From assembly GCA_900617975.1 (NCBI GenBank), contig UZAE01001748.1, positions 1 to 11,686 of the forward strand: a DNA stretch of 11,686 nt. Reading direction: 5' to 3'. Position numbers and translations under genes: made by a program. Shown in pieces: positions 1 through 7,940 of this stretch; position 1 is the stretch's first letter, and each line of letters begins with the position of its first letter. The notes beneath the pieces are model-generated. The model saw nothing but the letters and a program-made list of their open reading frames with translations. It was not told where the DNA came from and searched no databases. This DNA is from Rodentolepis nana. Lineage: Eukaryota; Platyhelminthes; Cestoda; Cyclophyllidea; Hymenolepididae.

Positions 1-9
1 GGGGGGGGG
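1..9. repeat. G homopolymer at window edge
   Basis: Nine G in a row open the window; the true length is unknown because the run touches the edge. The following 50 bases (ggac, then A-rich with caaaagaaaaagagaagcag) loosely resemble the stretch that follows the G run inside the dispersed repeat at 3524-3849, so this could be the end of a fourth, degraded copy. The similarity does not continue and is weak. Confidence 0.5.
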
Positions 10-859
10 ACAAGAATACGAATGAAAGCAGATCTTGTCAAAAGAAAAAGAGAAGCAGAAATAATTACACTCAATAGGCTTTACAAACTCCTGGGAATGC
101 AACATCAAAGGAAATTGCGATCCTAACTGAAATGCTGATATAAGATTCGAATTCCACTGAGAGTTACCTAAACTACACTTGAATCGTGTCTTTGCCAAAA
201 TAAGAGAGTGGCTGTGTTCATCAAATTCAACCTGAATGTTTATTAACTATGACAACCTGTCCTCTGATGATATATCTAAAGAAAAAATAACCAGAAGAGC
301 CCTTGTATTACTTGGATTACGTTGCTGAAAAAATATATTTTCCCATGAGATCTGCCAGGTATTTATTAGCTGATGTTGTACTGATTTAAGTGTGAATCAA
401 TGTAATTTTCATTCGATTTTGGAGCGTTAATAACTACCGCATCTCACATTAATTTGATATTTTGAATATTTAAATACCTGAAGCTTTTAAGGAGGCTTGA
501 TTTCAACTCCCAACCCTGTGTAAAAAACGTAGTTACCTCAGTTACAGCAATTTTAAATTGTACCTAAGCCTTTGAGCTGCCATCGATGCAAGTGGCTGAC
601 CTTAAGACTACGTTCCCGCAAATTCATGATCTTTCAATACACATCCCATTTGTTTCCTTTGGGAAATCTCCCAGACAACCATTAATTAAGAAGACATTGC
701 AGCGGATTGCTACCTTAGTAAAGCCTTGACTTCAGTCTCAGAAACCTCCATGATAGATTCTCCTATTTATCGAGTCTTCCAGAAGAAAGAGCCGTATCAC
801 CCAAACATTTATTCACTCGATAAGGATAGCGAATCGTGCTCAAAAGGGAAAGCTAATCA

Positions 860-1060
860 TACAAAATGGCCGAATTCAAAAAACAAATGCAGGCTTTCTA
901 TTGATCATTGGCTGTGCTTCTCCGCAACCAATCCGTGTGCGAGGTTGCACTGCCGCACATTAAGCCTAGTGTGCGCGCCTGAGAAGAAGTGTCCCACAAC
1001 CCTTCCGTCGGTATGCTACGAGCAGCCTTCCTACTCCTCTATACCAATTGTCTTACTGCG
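860..1060 (+). promoter_or_regulatory. Candidate promoter: CpG-containing block with CCAAT boxes
   Basis: This block stands out from the AT-rich surroundings by its CpG content: about ten CpG within 920-1020, including a gcgcgcc stretch at 973-979. It contains ATTGG at 907-911 and CCAAT at 928-932, about 20 bases apart in opposite orientation, as in NF-Y type promoters. AAAATGGCC at 863-871 is close to a YY1 site. It lies 320-520 bases before the start codon of the downstream gene, so it could drive that gene, or act in both directions. The motifs are short and the assignment is inference. Confidence 0.35.
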
Positions 1061-1161
1061 TCGTCAGCTAGCTAGAAGAACTAGAATATTGTTCTCAAAT
1101 TTGGTTTATATTTGAAGAATAACAAAAGTCCGGTCTCTAATGAATCCAAATACTACTATTT

Positions 1162-1168
1162 TATAAAA
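1162..1168 (+). promoter_or_regulatory. Possible TATA box
   Basis: TATAAAA sits 210 bases before the start codon at 1378 and would give a 5' leader of about 180 bases. The surrounding sequence is very AT-rich, so a chance match is likely. Confidence 0.2.
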
Positions 1169-1377
1169 CGAGTAATTTTTTATTTTAAGTGTTTATTTCT
1201 AATTTAAAAAGCATAAATCTGATAACGATTTCATTGATTATCACTATTAGGTTTGCATTTTCTGCTTATGAGTTGAGTTAAAATATTTTGATGATGAAAT
1301 AAACGCTTATCACACGATCACAAATCCTCCAGTATTAATACCTTATTGTCTGAAAAGATTAGGGGAAATCGGAGTTA

Positions 1378-1722
1378 ATGGATGACGAAGCAAACGGGAA
1401 TAAAGCATACTTGGATCCAAATTTTGACAGTAACAATGGTAAAGAAGAATACTCAAATATAACTCGAGTACCACCTTCACCGCCAGGTAGATGCGAATCA
1501 ATGGTTGATCCTTTACAACTATTTGGAGGTTTCGGAGACGTTAGAAGATCCGACTCGCCTATTTTTCCAGAATTTTATCCACCTAGACCAGATTCCAGCC
1601 AAAGACTTGATGGTGCAAACAGTGATAGAGATACAAATTTACAAGAGCCTGAAACTGCCGTACCAATTCAATGGGAAAGTAGCATAATGAAGCAAATTAA
1701 TGCCTTGAACTATAAACCAATT
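1378..1722 (+). CDS. Exon 1 of the Asn/Ser/Pro-rich protein gene
   Basis: This exon encodes residues 1-115, beginning MDDEANGN and ending at NYKPI. The donor ATT/GTAAGTG matches the consensus well, and reading through it meets a stop at 1846-1848. Two AG dinucleotides just before the ATG (1361-1362 and 1373-1374) are in phase 0, so a cis- or trans-spliced start upstream cannot be excluded. The base at -3 is T, a weak initiation context. Confidence 0.6.
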
Positions 1723-4700
1723 GTAAGTGTAGTTCGATTTCAAACGTATTTAGTAAAAAATTTATTCTCTTCTGTCATGATATTTAATTATGGGATTAGA
1801 ATTAGGGCTCTCACTTTCAAGCTGCACGAATCTTTCAACACAAAATAGAAAGGGCAATATGTGTAGTGGAATATCCATTTTATGGAGGAATTGAGGGAAT
1901 TCGGTATTTTTGTAATGACAGTAGAAAAGTGACAAACAGATAAAATAACAGGACACTTAAAATAAATTGTTTTAATATAGTTGAAAAGATACTGAAAAGT
2001 CCTAGAACCTTTGAGTCCTCTCCTGGTGATTGGTTGCTGAGGCGGTCTCCACGTCTTCCTCCCCCTCTCCATCCTACTCATAATTCCTACCACTTTGCGA
2101 TTGAGCAGTACTCATACCAGCTTAAAAGTTAGTCGAGGAAAGATTTTGGTGCTCCGAAACTCAGATCTCATCAATATGTAAATGTTATTTTTACTCCTAC
2201 AATAGGTTCTACTTAAGGAGAAATGCATTTGAGCCTTTCACATTTGGCACTTATCTCATAACCTGAGTGTAAACAATCTGCACCTTGACAATAGGGGCAG
2301 AAACTAGCCTTTCAGCTTAACAAAAGCAGTGATCTGTACATAGCCTCGATTCGTGATAAATTGATGCATGGCCTCATCAAACTCCTTTTTATACTAATCA
2401 ATGCAACCTCTTCATTTTTGTACGTTTTCATATTGCCACTATACCCTAGGGATTATTTTCCCGCTTTAGGAAGTATCGCCATATTCATAGGGATTCTAAT
2501 CTAGTGTACTTTAACTTGTGCGTGTGATGTTTTGTATCAAGGTCTAAGCATATCCAACTCCGATTTCGCAAATTTTCACGGTACTAGCCCACAGAGGCTC
2601 ATAACAGGACTGATGGAGACCAGCGTTTACCGACTTAAAATAATCTAAGCCACAGAATACGTTGAAACTGGTTTACAACTTAGGTAGTCGAACGGAAATA
2701 AGAGTAGATCAATGAGGAAGCCGAGGTGGAAATTCATTGAGACCATTGTCTAGTTCACATCAAATAGCCACCTGTTGCACTTTTTCTTGGTTAACATTTG
2801 TAGTCATTATGAAAATGGACTTTTCTTATCATCATTTATATTGTCCGCTCTTGCTGGTTCTTCTATTCTCCTTTTGTACACCTTATAGGTAATTCCTCCT
2901 ACTTGTCTTGCCAAAATAATTACCCTTAATGGCTTCGAATATAAGCCTTCATGAATGACAAACTATCTTAACTTGGATTGTCATTGAAGTAATGGCAGCT
3001 TAGTTCAGCTAAAATAAATCCAGAATTAAATGCCTAGACTGAGTTGAGCAGTAAATAGCCGACCAAATCTCCTTCTTTTCTTCTTTTCTCCTAAATGCAG
3101 ATTCTAAAGCTCGTATCTGCTAATATAGTGTAAAGTGGTTCCGAAGGAAACTTTACACCCATTCTAAACGAAGTTAGAAGTAAAAGATAAAGTAATCGAA
3201 TGCCTTGGTATTTATTTGCTTTCTAGTTCGCTTTATAAAACTTAAATTTTGCAATTTATAACACGATAAATAGGACAAATTCGTGAGATCACGATATTCA
3301 GGGCCTAGAGACAGGTAAGTTAATATTTATGGTCAGTCTTAACATTTCACTTAATTATTCCTACCAAAAGTTGAAGGAGCATTATGATTCTATGAGATAT
3401 TAACCAGCTTATATTATTTTAGCATGACAAAGACGAGACAGCAAAACTATAATTGGTGACATAAAAAGGAGTTCAATCAGGCATATATGTGAACACCTTG
3501 TGATTGTGGACATCATGACATTTATTTATATCAAATGATAGGCGTTTTGATAGTTATAATTAGCCCTTTAGTTGACTTCAGGCTTCACAGAGAGGAAAAA
3601 AACATCAAAGTGAAAGAAGTTGGGAGGGGGGGGGGACAGAGGAATGTTTCAAACATGTAAAAGAGACAGACACAAAGGCAGAAAAAAGGTAAGATGAGTA
3701 CTGTGAAAGTGGTGGTATATGTCATAGTGTTGGGTCATAGTAGTTTGAAGTCAGAAGTCAACTGCCGGTTTATAGCTTTTTTTGTCGTATGAGCATATGC
3801 TGTCCAGGGTACACCACGTGGAGGTAAGTCTATCGCACACCCCGGACAACATGACATTTTAATTAGCCGATACCTCCGCATTGAACAGAAAAATATTGAC
3901 TCTTCTTATTCAAATTTCGCTGTTGACTATGTAAGAATAATTATATTTTCGAATTCTGAGGAACAATACGAAGATGTGGGCTTCACAGACCCAACAGCAA
4001 ACGTTCAAACAACTACTGTTGACAGTGCGCGAGACCCCACAAATACAACAAACTTTGAGGGTGATCATAGGAATCGTAGGCCTGCAACAATTCCCCAACC
4101 ACATTCACTCCATTACAATACGACAGGGCAGTCTTCGAGGACTAATTTCCAAAGAAATCATGCCGCTTTCTCACCCAATACCTTATTTTCATGCCAAACT
4201 GCACTTAATTGGAGGAACTTCGAATCACACCTGAGAAATTTAATCCCCTTTACACACCGTCCACGGCCTTCAATAGTTTCTCATAACCATATTCTTAGAT
4301 CAAATTCAAGTATACCTAATAATCGATGGACAGTCAGTGGAACAATTTTCCCTTCATCAGAATCTCCCTCGGTATTTTGGAATCCTCATGATCCAAGGGT
4401 AATTTAAACTGTTGCTTCATTTTGCTCAAATCCTAACTATTGTTTTCATTTAACTGGTTTCATAACCCTCAATTTTCAAATGGAAGAGTAAATCCGATTG
4501 ATTACCAACACTTAGCTATTGGTTTTGAGTAGTCGAATTACATAGGTGTAATTTGCTACGAGTAATACCTGATCTTCTTGTTAACAAATTGTCGGAGCAA
4601 TAGTTGAATTAGGTGTGACTTTACTGATCCAAATTCAAGAGCAGAAATTTAATTACATCTAATCCGGTATATGAGTTACGAAACAAAAGAGTTTCGCTCG

Positions 4701-5730
4701 AAAGCCCTAAAAGTATCCGTTTTCGCTTTCTTAGTCATTAGGTATGTAAGTTTACTCACCAAATTCTGAAAGTAAATCTTCGTTAAAATCCCAGAACTAC
4801 CCTTAATAGACCCAACAGGTACGACTTATTACTTAACTCTTATCTGATTTTCTCCATGTTTATCTAATTACAAAGCTAACAGGAGTCAGAAAAATACAAT
4901 AAGTAAGCAATGACTCTATAATCTATGTATTATTCATAATATATGCGGATTTCCTTGGGGTCTTGATCGAGGTGAATTAATTACTACTTTGTGCTAGCCT
5001 TCTGCTATGACCTTACATGGAATCTGATTATCTGGCTAAAGAAAAAATTGAAGGCTTTTCATAACAACTCGAAGACGAAGTCTATATTAAAGCATGGGAA
5101 AGCGATTTCCAAGAGAAATTCGTTTGCCCAATTATTCGCATATTACGACCACACGTGAACATAATCCTACAATAACTTCGCTTGTAGCATCTAAGTAAGT
5201 CTCGAGTCGTCTTTTATCAACCAACGCTGCAAATACTATGCGGAATATACATTAAGGAAACTACTGATTAAATTTAAATTATGGTCTGCTGAACTAAAGT
5301 GTTTGAATTTTTCTCCTGTTAGAATATTTGGCCACAAGGAAATATGCAGTGTTACACAGCACCATCTAATCAAAATATCAACATCGAAAGTGCGCAAATG
5401 TACTCGAATGTTTTTGAAATGGATAGACGTGGTACTGGCGCATCAACTTCTTTCTGCTATCAGAATCAATTTCAACCTCACGGTTGGACATATCCGCGGA
5501 TGCCGGTTAATCATTCTCAACTACCCCAAGCCCCCTCATATGGTAATTCTGGTTTCATTCAAAGAACTCCCAATCTGGAGTATTCAGGTGCAATTCCATT
5601 TATTCATTCAACGGATAATATCTCAGGGGGTCCTCAACCAAGTACATTTTATTGGAATCGGATCTCGTATGAAAACCACTGGAAGAACAGTCAAGGACAA
5701 AATCAACCCCCGTATTATCCAAATCCATAG
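1378..5730 (+). CDS. Three-exon gene for an unrecognised Asn/Ser/Pro-rich protein (about 396 aa)
   Basis: The model joins 1378-1722, 3961-4398 and 5323-5730, giving 115 + 146 + 135 residues and a TAG stop. All junctions are phase 0. The donors are ATT/GTAAGTG and AGG/GTAATT; the last acceptor follows a strong pyrimidine tract (ttttctcctgttag). I do not recognise the protein. The first exon is acidic and proline-rich (VPPSPPG, FYPPRPD). The second is rich in Asn, Thr, Ser, Arg and His. The third is rich in Gln, Asn, Pro, Tyr and Gly. Tryptophans recur beside Asn or Pro (NWRNF, RWTVS, FWNPH, IWPQG, GWTYP, YWNRI, HWKNS). No signal peptide, membrane segment, coiled coil or zinc finger is visible, which suggests a disordered, possibly nuclear protein. 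An in-frame TAG at 1360-1362 supports the ATG at 1378. However, that TAG ends in AG, so exon 1 could also be an internal exon starting at 1363 in phase 0. The intron-exon model is inferred and unconfirmed by transcripts. Confidence 0.6.
3128..3158. repeat. Short perfect-arm hairpin in intron 1
   Basis: GTGTAAAGT (3128-3136) pairs perfectly with ACTTTACAC (3150-3158). Inside it, after a two-base GG bulge, TTCC (3139-3142) pairs with GGAA (3146-3149) around a three-base GAA loop. This gives a 13-pair stem. It is too short for a microRNA precursor and has no U run after it. Confidence 0.6.
3626..3635. repeat. G homopolymer inside repeat copy A
   Basis: Ten consecutive G (C on the element's own strand) replace the mixed C-rich stretch ttccccacacctc found in the copy at 11064-11284. 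This points to local homopolymer growth after insertion. Confidence 0.8.
3801..3848 (-). other. Potential RNA hairpin at the 5' end of repeat copy A
   Basis: On the element's strand TGTCCGGGGTG (3848-3838) pairs with TACCCTGGACA (3811-3801) over 11 consecutive positions, two of them G-T. The 26-base loop holds the conserved GATAGACTTACCTCC. The equivalent stem in copy B is CGGGATG (7946-7952) with CATCCTG (7979-7985). There a G-C pair has become A-T by changes on both sides, and a G-T pair has become G-C. The pairing therefore seems to have been kept in the source element. Confidence 0.5.
3961..4398 (+). CDS. Exon 2 of the Asn/Ser/Pro-rich protein gene
   Basis: This exon encodes residues 116-261, from EQYEDVGFTD to FWNPHDPR. 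The donor AGG/GTAATT is followed in frame by TAA at 4405-4407. The acceptor chosen is TTCTGAG/GAA, but the AG at 3887-3888 would also keep phase 0 and add KNIDSSYSNFAV and 12 more residues. Another frame is open for 3974-4234 but has a composition unlike the neighbouring exons, so it is taken as a shadow. Confidence 0.6.
4399..5322 (+). other. Intron 2 (924 bp)
   Basis: The intron starts GTAATT and ends with the pyrimidine-rich tttttctcctgttag. It is AT-rich with stops in all frames over most of its length. One short open stretch, 5093-5194, starts with ATG at 5094, is preceded by AG and ends at a good donor (AA/GTAAGT). Its phases (2 and 2) do not fit the phase-0 exons on either side, so it is left out of the model. 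No repeat or RNA gene was seen. Confidence 0.55.
5323..5730 (+). CDS. Exon 3 (last) of the Asn/Ser/Pro-rich protein gene
   Basis: This exon encodes residues 262-396, from NIWPQGN to PPYYPNP and TAG. The acceptor is strong (ttttctcctgttag), and its own TAG closes the frame upstream, so the exon cannot start earlier. Its Gln/Asn/Pro/Tyr-rich composition matches the style of exons 1 and 2. A second frame is open over 5303-5755, longer than the coding frame, but it would need a phase-2 upstream exon. It ends inside the poly(A) signal and has a hydrophobic, lysine- and isoleucine-rich composition. Confidence 0.65.
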   Translation, partial: NIWPQGNMQCYTAPSNQNINIESAQMYSNVFEMDRRGTGASTSFCYQNQFQPHGWTYPRMPVNHSQLPQAPSYGNSGFIQRTPNLEYSGAIPFIHSTDNISGGPQPSTFYWNRISYENHWKNSQGQNQPPYYPNP

Positions 5731-5750
5731 GTTCGTTCTATTCAAGCAAC

Positions 5751-5756
5751 AATAAA
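5751..5756 (+). terminator. Poly(A) signal of the three-exon gene
   Basis: AATAAA lies 20 bases after the TAG stop and is followed by T-rich sequence (agtttattttcattt), giving a very short 3' UTR of about 40-50 bases. A second AATAAA at 5845-5850 could serve as an alternative site. Confidence 0.65.
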
Positions 5757-6113
5757 TACTAAGTTTATTTTCATTTAAAATAATAGAAGTTAACAGAGGG
5801 AAGGAGGAAGGAGTCAATAACAATTCACCTTTGGTCGAATTCTAAATAAAAGCGAAAATGGTTTCCAGCTAATTTCCAAAACTGTTGTCAACGAGCACGA
5901 CTTCATATTCAGTTGGCAGGAGATCATTATCTATCGATCCACATTCAATGAGGTAAATGAACACCCGCGCTGGTCGATTCTGATAACGAGGGAAGTTGTA
6001 GAAAGTACATTTGTTGTAGCAGTCACTACAGAACAGCTTTCACTGGCCTAAGTCAAATGTATTGGGCATTTCTTCGAGTGGATGGGTTATGCTTTTCCCT
6101 GAACAGATCAACA

Positions 6114-6161
6114 GTAGGGTAGATCACCCGTTAAATTCTGCCCGACAGAATAGATACCTAC
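6114..6161. repeat. Nested inverted repeats with a direct repeat
   Basis: GTAGGGTA (6114-6121) pairs with TACCTAC (6155-6161) with one bulged G. Inside it TTCTG (6136-6140) pairs with CAGAA (6146-6150) around CCCGA. ACCCGTT occurs at 6126-6132 and 6160-6166. The fold superficially resembles a small cloverleaf, but it is far too short for a tRNA and lacks the conserved T-arm bases. Confidence 0.3.
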
Positions 6162-7080
6162 CCGTTCAGTTATGTAAATCATTAATTGCGCGGATTAATA
6201 TTTTGTCAATAAGAGGAGCCGTAAGAAGGGGACATGTGGCGCTTCCCTTTTATTTCCTTTTAAGGATATTTTCGCGCTAAAAAGCACATATATATTGATA
6301 TAAAATCCTTAAGAATGGGTTAACGTAATCATTTCAATTAATTTTGGTCATAAAATTGCGGCTACGAAATAACTTACTTCCTTAACGTTTTCGTGCAAAG
6401 ATGCTATTTTCTGATCTCATTATGCTAAATTTTTAAAGCCGGTGACTTTGGTTGGGTGAAGTCCATTATTAGCCAGTCTCACTGACCACTGCATTGCTGG
6501 TACACGATATATTTGCTTGGAATTTCCCAAACTTCATAATAATCACTCGTGTTCTCTAAGTATGCATTACCGTTCTTGCTATTCTTCGTCCGTGCTTTTG
6601 TATTGACCTTTCACAGTCTGCTCATGAACAGATGCCTTCCTAGATTTGACGTGTGTCAGTGGATTTACCAGCTTCTGAACACTTTTATTACACACTAAAA
6701 GCTAATCCGTAGGGCCTTCACACGTGAAGTTCGAAGGTTGGGAAATGATTACCGAAACTCTAGCGTTTTCTAATTTTCTTTGACTTGATGTCGCAAGCAT
6801 TTTCCATTTTCCTCCATTTTTTGAAGCAGCCATCTTCACATAAGGTGACACGTATCCTAGCGTTAAACAATCCTTTCAGCAGACGGAATTCCTATGCAGT
6901 TTTGAATTTGCATTTACACTAACTTTGATAGCAATTAGACCCAGAACAATGGTGATGTTGTCAGTACTCGGATGGCCAATATTAATAATTTTTCGACTTT
7001 TCCAGGCACGCTAATGTTTGAATTTTCAAGGAAATTAAACTACCACCTGGTTATAAGTATTTGGAAGTTATCAGTTTCTC

Positions 7081-7116
7081 GCCATTTCCAAAAGATGGGA
7101 ATAGGGTGGAAATGGC
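7081..7116. repeat. Inverted repeat with perfect 9-base arms
   Basis: GCCATTTCC (7081-7089) and GGAAATGGC (7108-7116) are exact reverse complements around an 18-base spacer. No U run follows and no open frame is nearby, so a role as a terminator or a gene-linked element is not supported. Confidence 0.5.
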
Positions 7117-7393
7117 TGTTTAGTTTTACTTAATACACCTTAGAAATTAGCTACCTGTCCTAGGCTTATACGAATTATTATTAGTCTAGACACTTGCTTA
7201 GCATATTTTGAATTAGTTTAATCAACAGATGTAATGCTTTAAGGACGTCAGTTTATGGAAGTCTCAAGTCCATCGGACTTCTACATATTTGGGCACAATA
7301 TTCCACCAAATTCCAAAGAACATCTTGAATTACTCGGACACCTTCTGACTCAGGCCTCATCAGTGTACAGAAAGTGCAACCTCGTCCAACCAC

Positions 7394-7460
7394 TTGTTCC
7401 TCACTCCCTTCTAACGTCTCCTTTTACTTCCCTATTTATTCTCCTACTCTTTCTTCCTTT
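7394..7460. repeat. Pyrimidine-rich low-complexity tract
   Basis: About 67 bases are almost all C and T (for example cctcactcccttct and ctttcttccttt). The apparent hydrophobic end of the open stretch that crosses it (LFILLLFLPL) is a product of this composition. Confidence 0.6.
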
Positions 7461-7773
7461 ATAAATTTTTAAAATAAACCAGTGGTCCTCCTTAACTATG
7501 GTTCTTTTAACCCTGCATGGGCAAATAGATCCTGTTAGCTTTGAGAAGGTCATCAAGCTGTCTGCTGTAAAGTATATTACCTTAAGCCCACCATTATGGA
7601 GGATACAACGGCCTTCATGGCCCCAGGAGAGAAAAGATGAAAATATCCAGACAAGGAAAACCGCTTTCCGGACATCTAGTAACATGATTAAGAACATATT
7701 TACATATGGGGCTTTAAATTGTGATCGTGTGGTATTGAAATGTCATTTTCGGTGCATGACAATGAATTGCCCT

Positions 7774-7785
7774 CCCCCCCCCCCC
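7774..7785. repeat. C homopolymer
   Basis: Twelve consecutive C are followed by tagggtaat. The flanks do not match the G/C run inside repeat copy A. Such a run is prone to length errors in sequencing and assembly. Confidence 0.8.
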
Positions 7786-7940
7786 TAGGGTAATCACTTT
7801 AAACTTTTTAAGATAATACACCAACTCTTTCAACAACTTCTAAAATTTTGACGATATCAGCTCTGCCGTCTTAAAACCGTGAAGGCTGTTTAATATATCC
7901 AGTACTATTATTTCAATTTTTAAAAAGTAACTTATGTAAC

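Larger units (their letters stand above)
1..1377. other. Non-coding region upstream of the three-exon gene
   Basis: No exon with supporting splice sites or recognisable protein was found here. Bases 1-700 are AT-rich with stops in all frames and show no clear structure beyond a G run at the very start. From about 860 to 1060 the composition changes to CpG-containing sequence (described separately), then returns to very AT-rich sequence up to the start codon at 1378. One frame is open across 729-1115 but it has no ATG near its beginning, no family resemblance and no convincing splice sites, so it is not called as a gene. Confidence 0.6.
3524..3849 (-). mobile_element. SINE-like dispersed repeat, copy A (complete, 326 bp)
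   Basis: Read on the minus strand the element starts TTGTCCGGGGTG and ends CATTTGATATAAAT, with target-site duplications on both sides. It aligns with copies at 7941-8227 and 11064-11284 through shared blocks: GATAGACTTACCTCC near the 5' end (not in the truncated copy), ACTCATCTTACC and GCCTTTGTGTCTGTCT in the middle, and GTGAAGCCTGAAGTCAAC, AAAGGGCTAAT and TATCAAAACG near the 3' end. It has about 70-80 extra bases (about 3713-3785) that the other copies lack, and a ten-base G run. It has no long open frame and no visible terminal inverted repeats. No convincing tRNA A or B box was found, so the head is of unknown origin. It lies antisense in intron 1 of the three-exon gene. Confidence 0.8.
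3514..3859. repeat. 10-bp target-site duplication flanking the intron 1 repeat
   Basis: CATGACATTT occurs at 3514-3523 and again at 3850-3859, directly bracketing the 326-base repeat. Read on the minus strand the right-hand site is aattAAAATGTCATG, which resembles the TT/AAAA target cut by LINE endonucleases. The perfect match gives both ends of the element and suggests a fairly recent insertion. Confidence 0.8.
1723..3960 (+). other. Intron 1 (about 2.2 kb) with a retroposed repeat
   Basis: The intron starts GTAAGTG and is drawn to end at TTCTGAG, after a T-rich stretch (ttatattttcg). No internal exon could be supported; a reverse open stretch at 1762-2093 has no family resemblance. The intron holds a pyrimidine-rich patch at about 2045-2090, a strong hairpin at 3128-3158, and a complete dispersed repeat in antisense orientation at 3524-3849. 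The frame of exon 2 stays open upstream as far as 3793. A second phase-0 acceptor is possible after the AG at 3887-3888, which would add 24 residues to exon 2. Confidence 0.55.

Noticed and set aside
726..1115. Open frame of about 129 codons upstream of the forward gene
   Set aside because: It has no ATG near its start, no family resemblance and no good splice sites. It overlaps the CpG/CCAAT block that looks regulatory.
1762..2093. Reverse open frames in intron 1
   Set aside because: They have no similarity to known families, and the stretch is AT-rich intron sequence with a pyrimidine patch.
3820..3835. Resemblance of ACTTACCT in the repeat to the 5' end of U1 snRNA
   Set aside because: Only eight bases match, they lie inside a hairpin loop rather than at a 5' end, and no Sm site or U1 stem follows.
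5093..5194. Possible extra exon with ATG at 5094 and donor AA/GTAAGT
   Set aside because: Its phases (2 and 2) do not match the phase-0 exons on either side, and a TAA in the same frame lies directly upstream. It is kept only as a possible alternative exon.
6114..6161. tRNA-like fold
   Set aside because: It is only 48 bases, with no T-loop or D-loop conserved bases and no anticodon arm of the right size.
7255..7788. Two open stretches (7255-7464 and 7498-7788) as genes
   Set aside because: The first ends in a pyrimidine tract that explains its hydrophobic tail; the second ends in a C homopolymer. Neither has recognisable motifs or a gene-like context.
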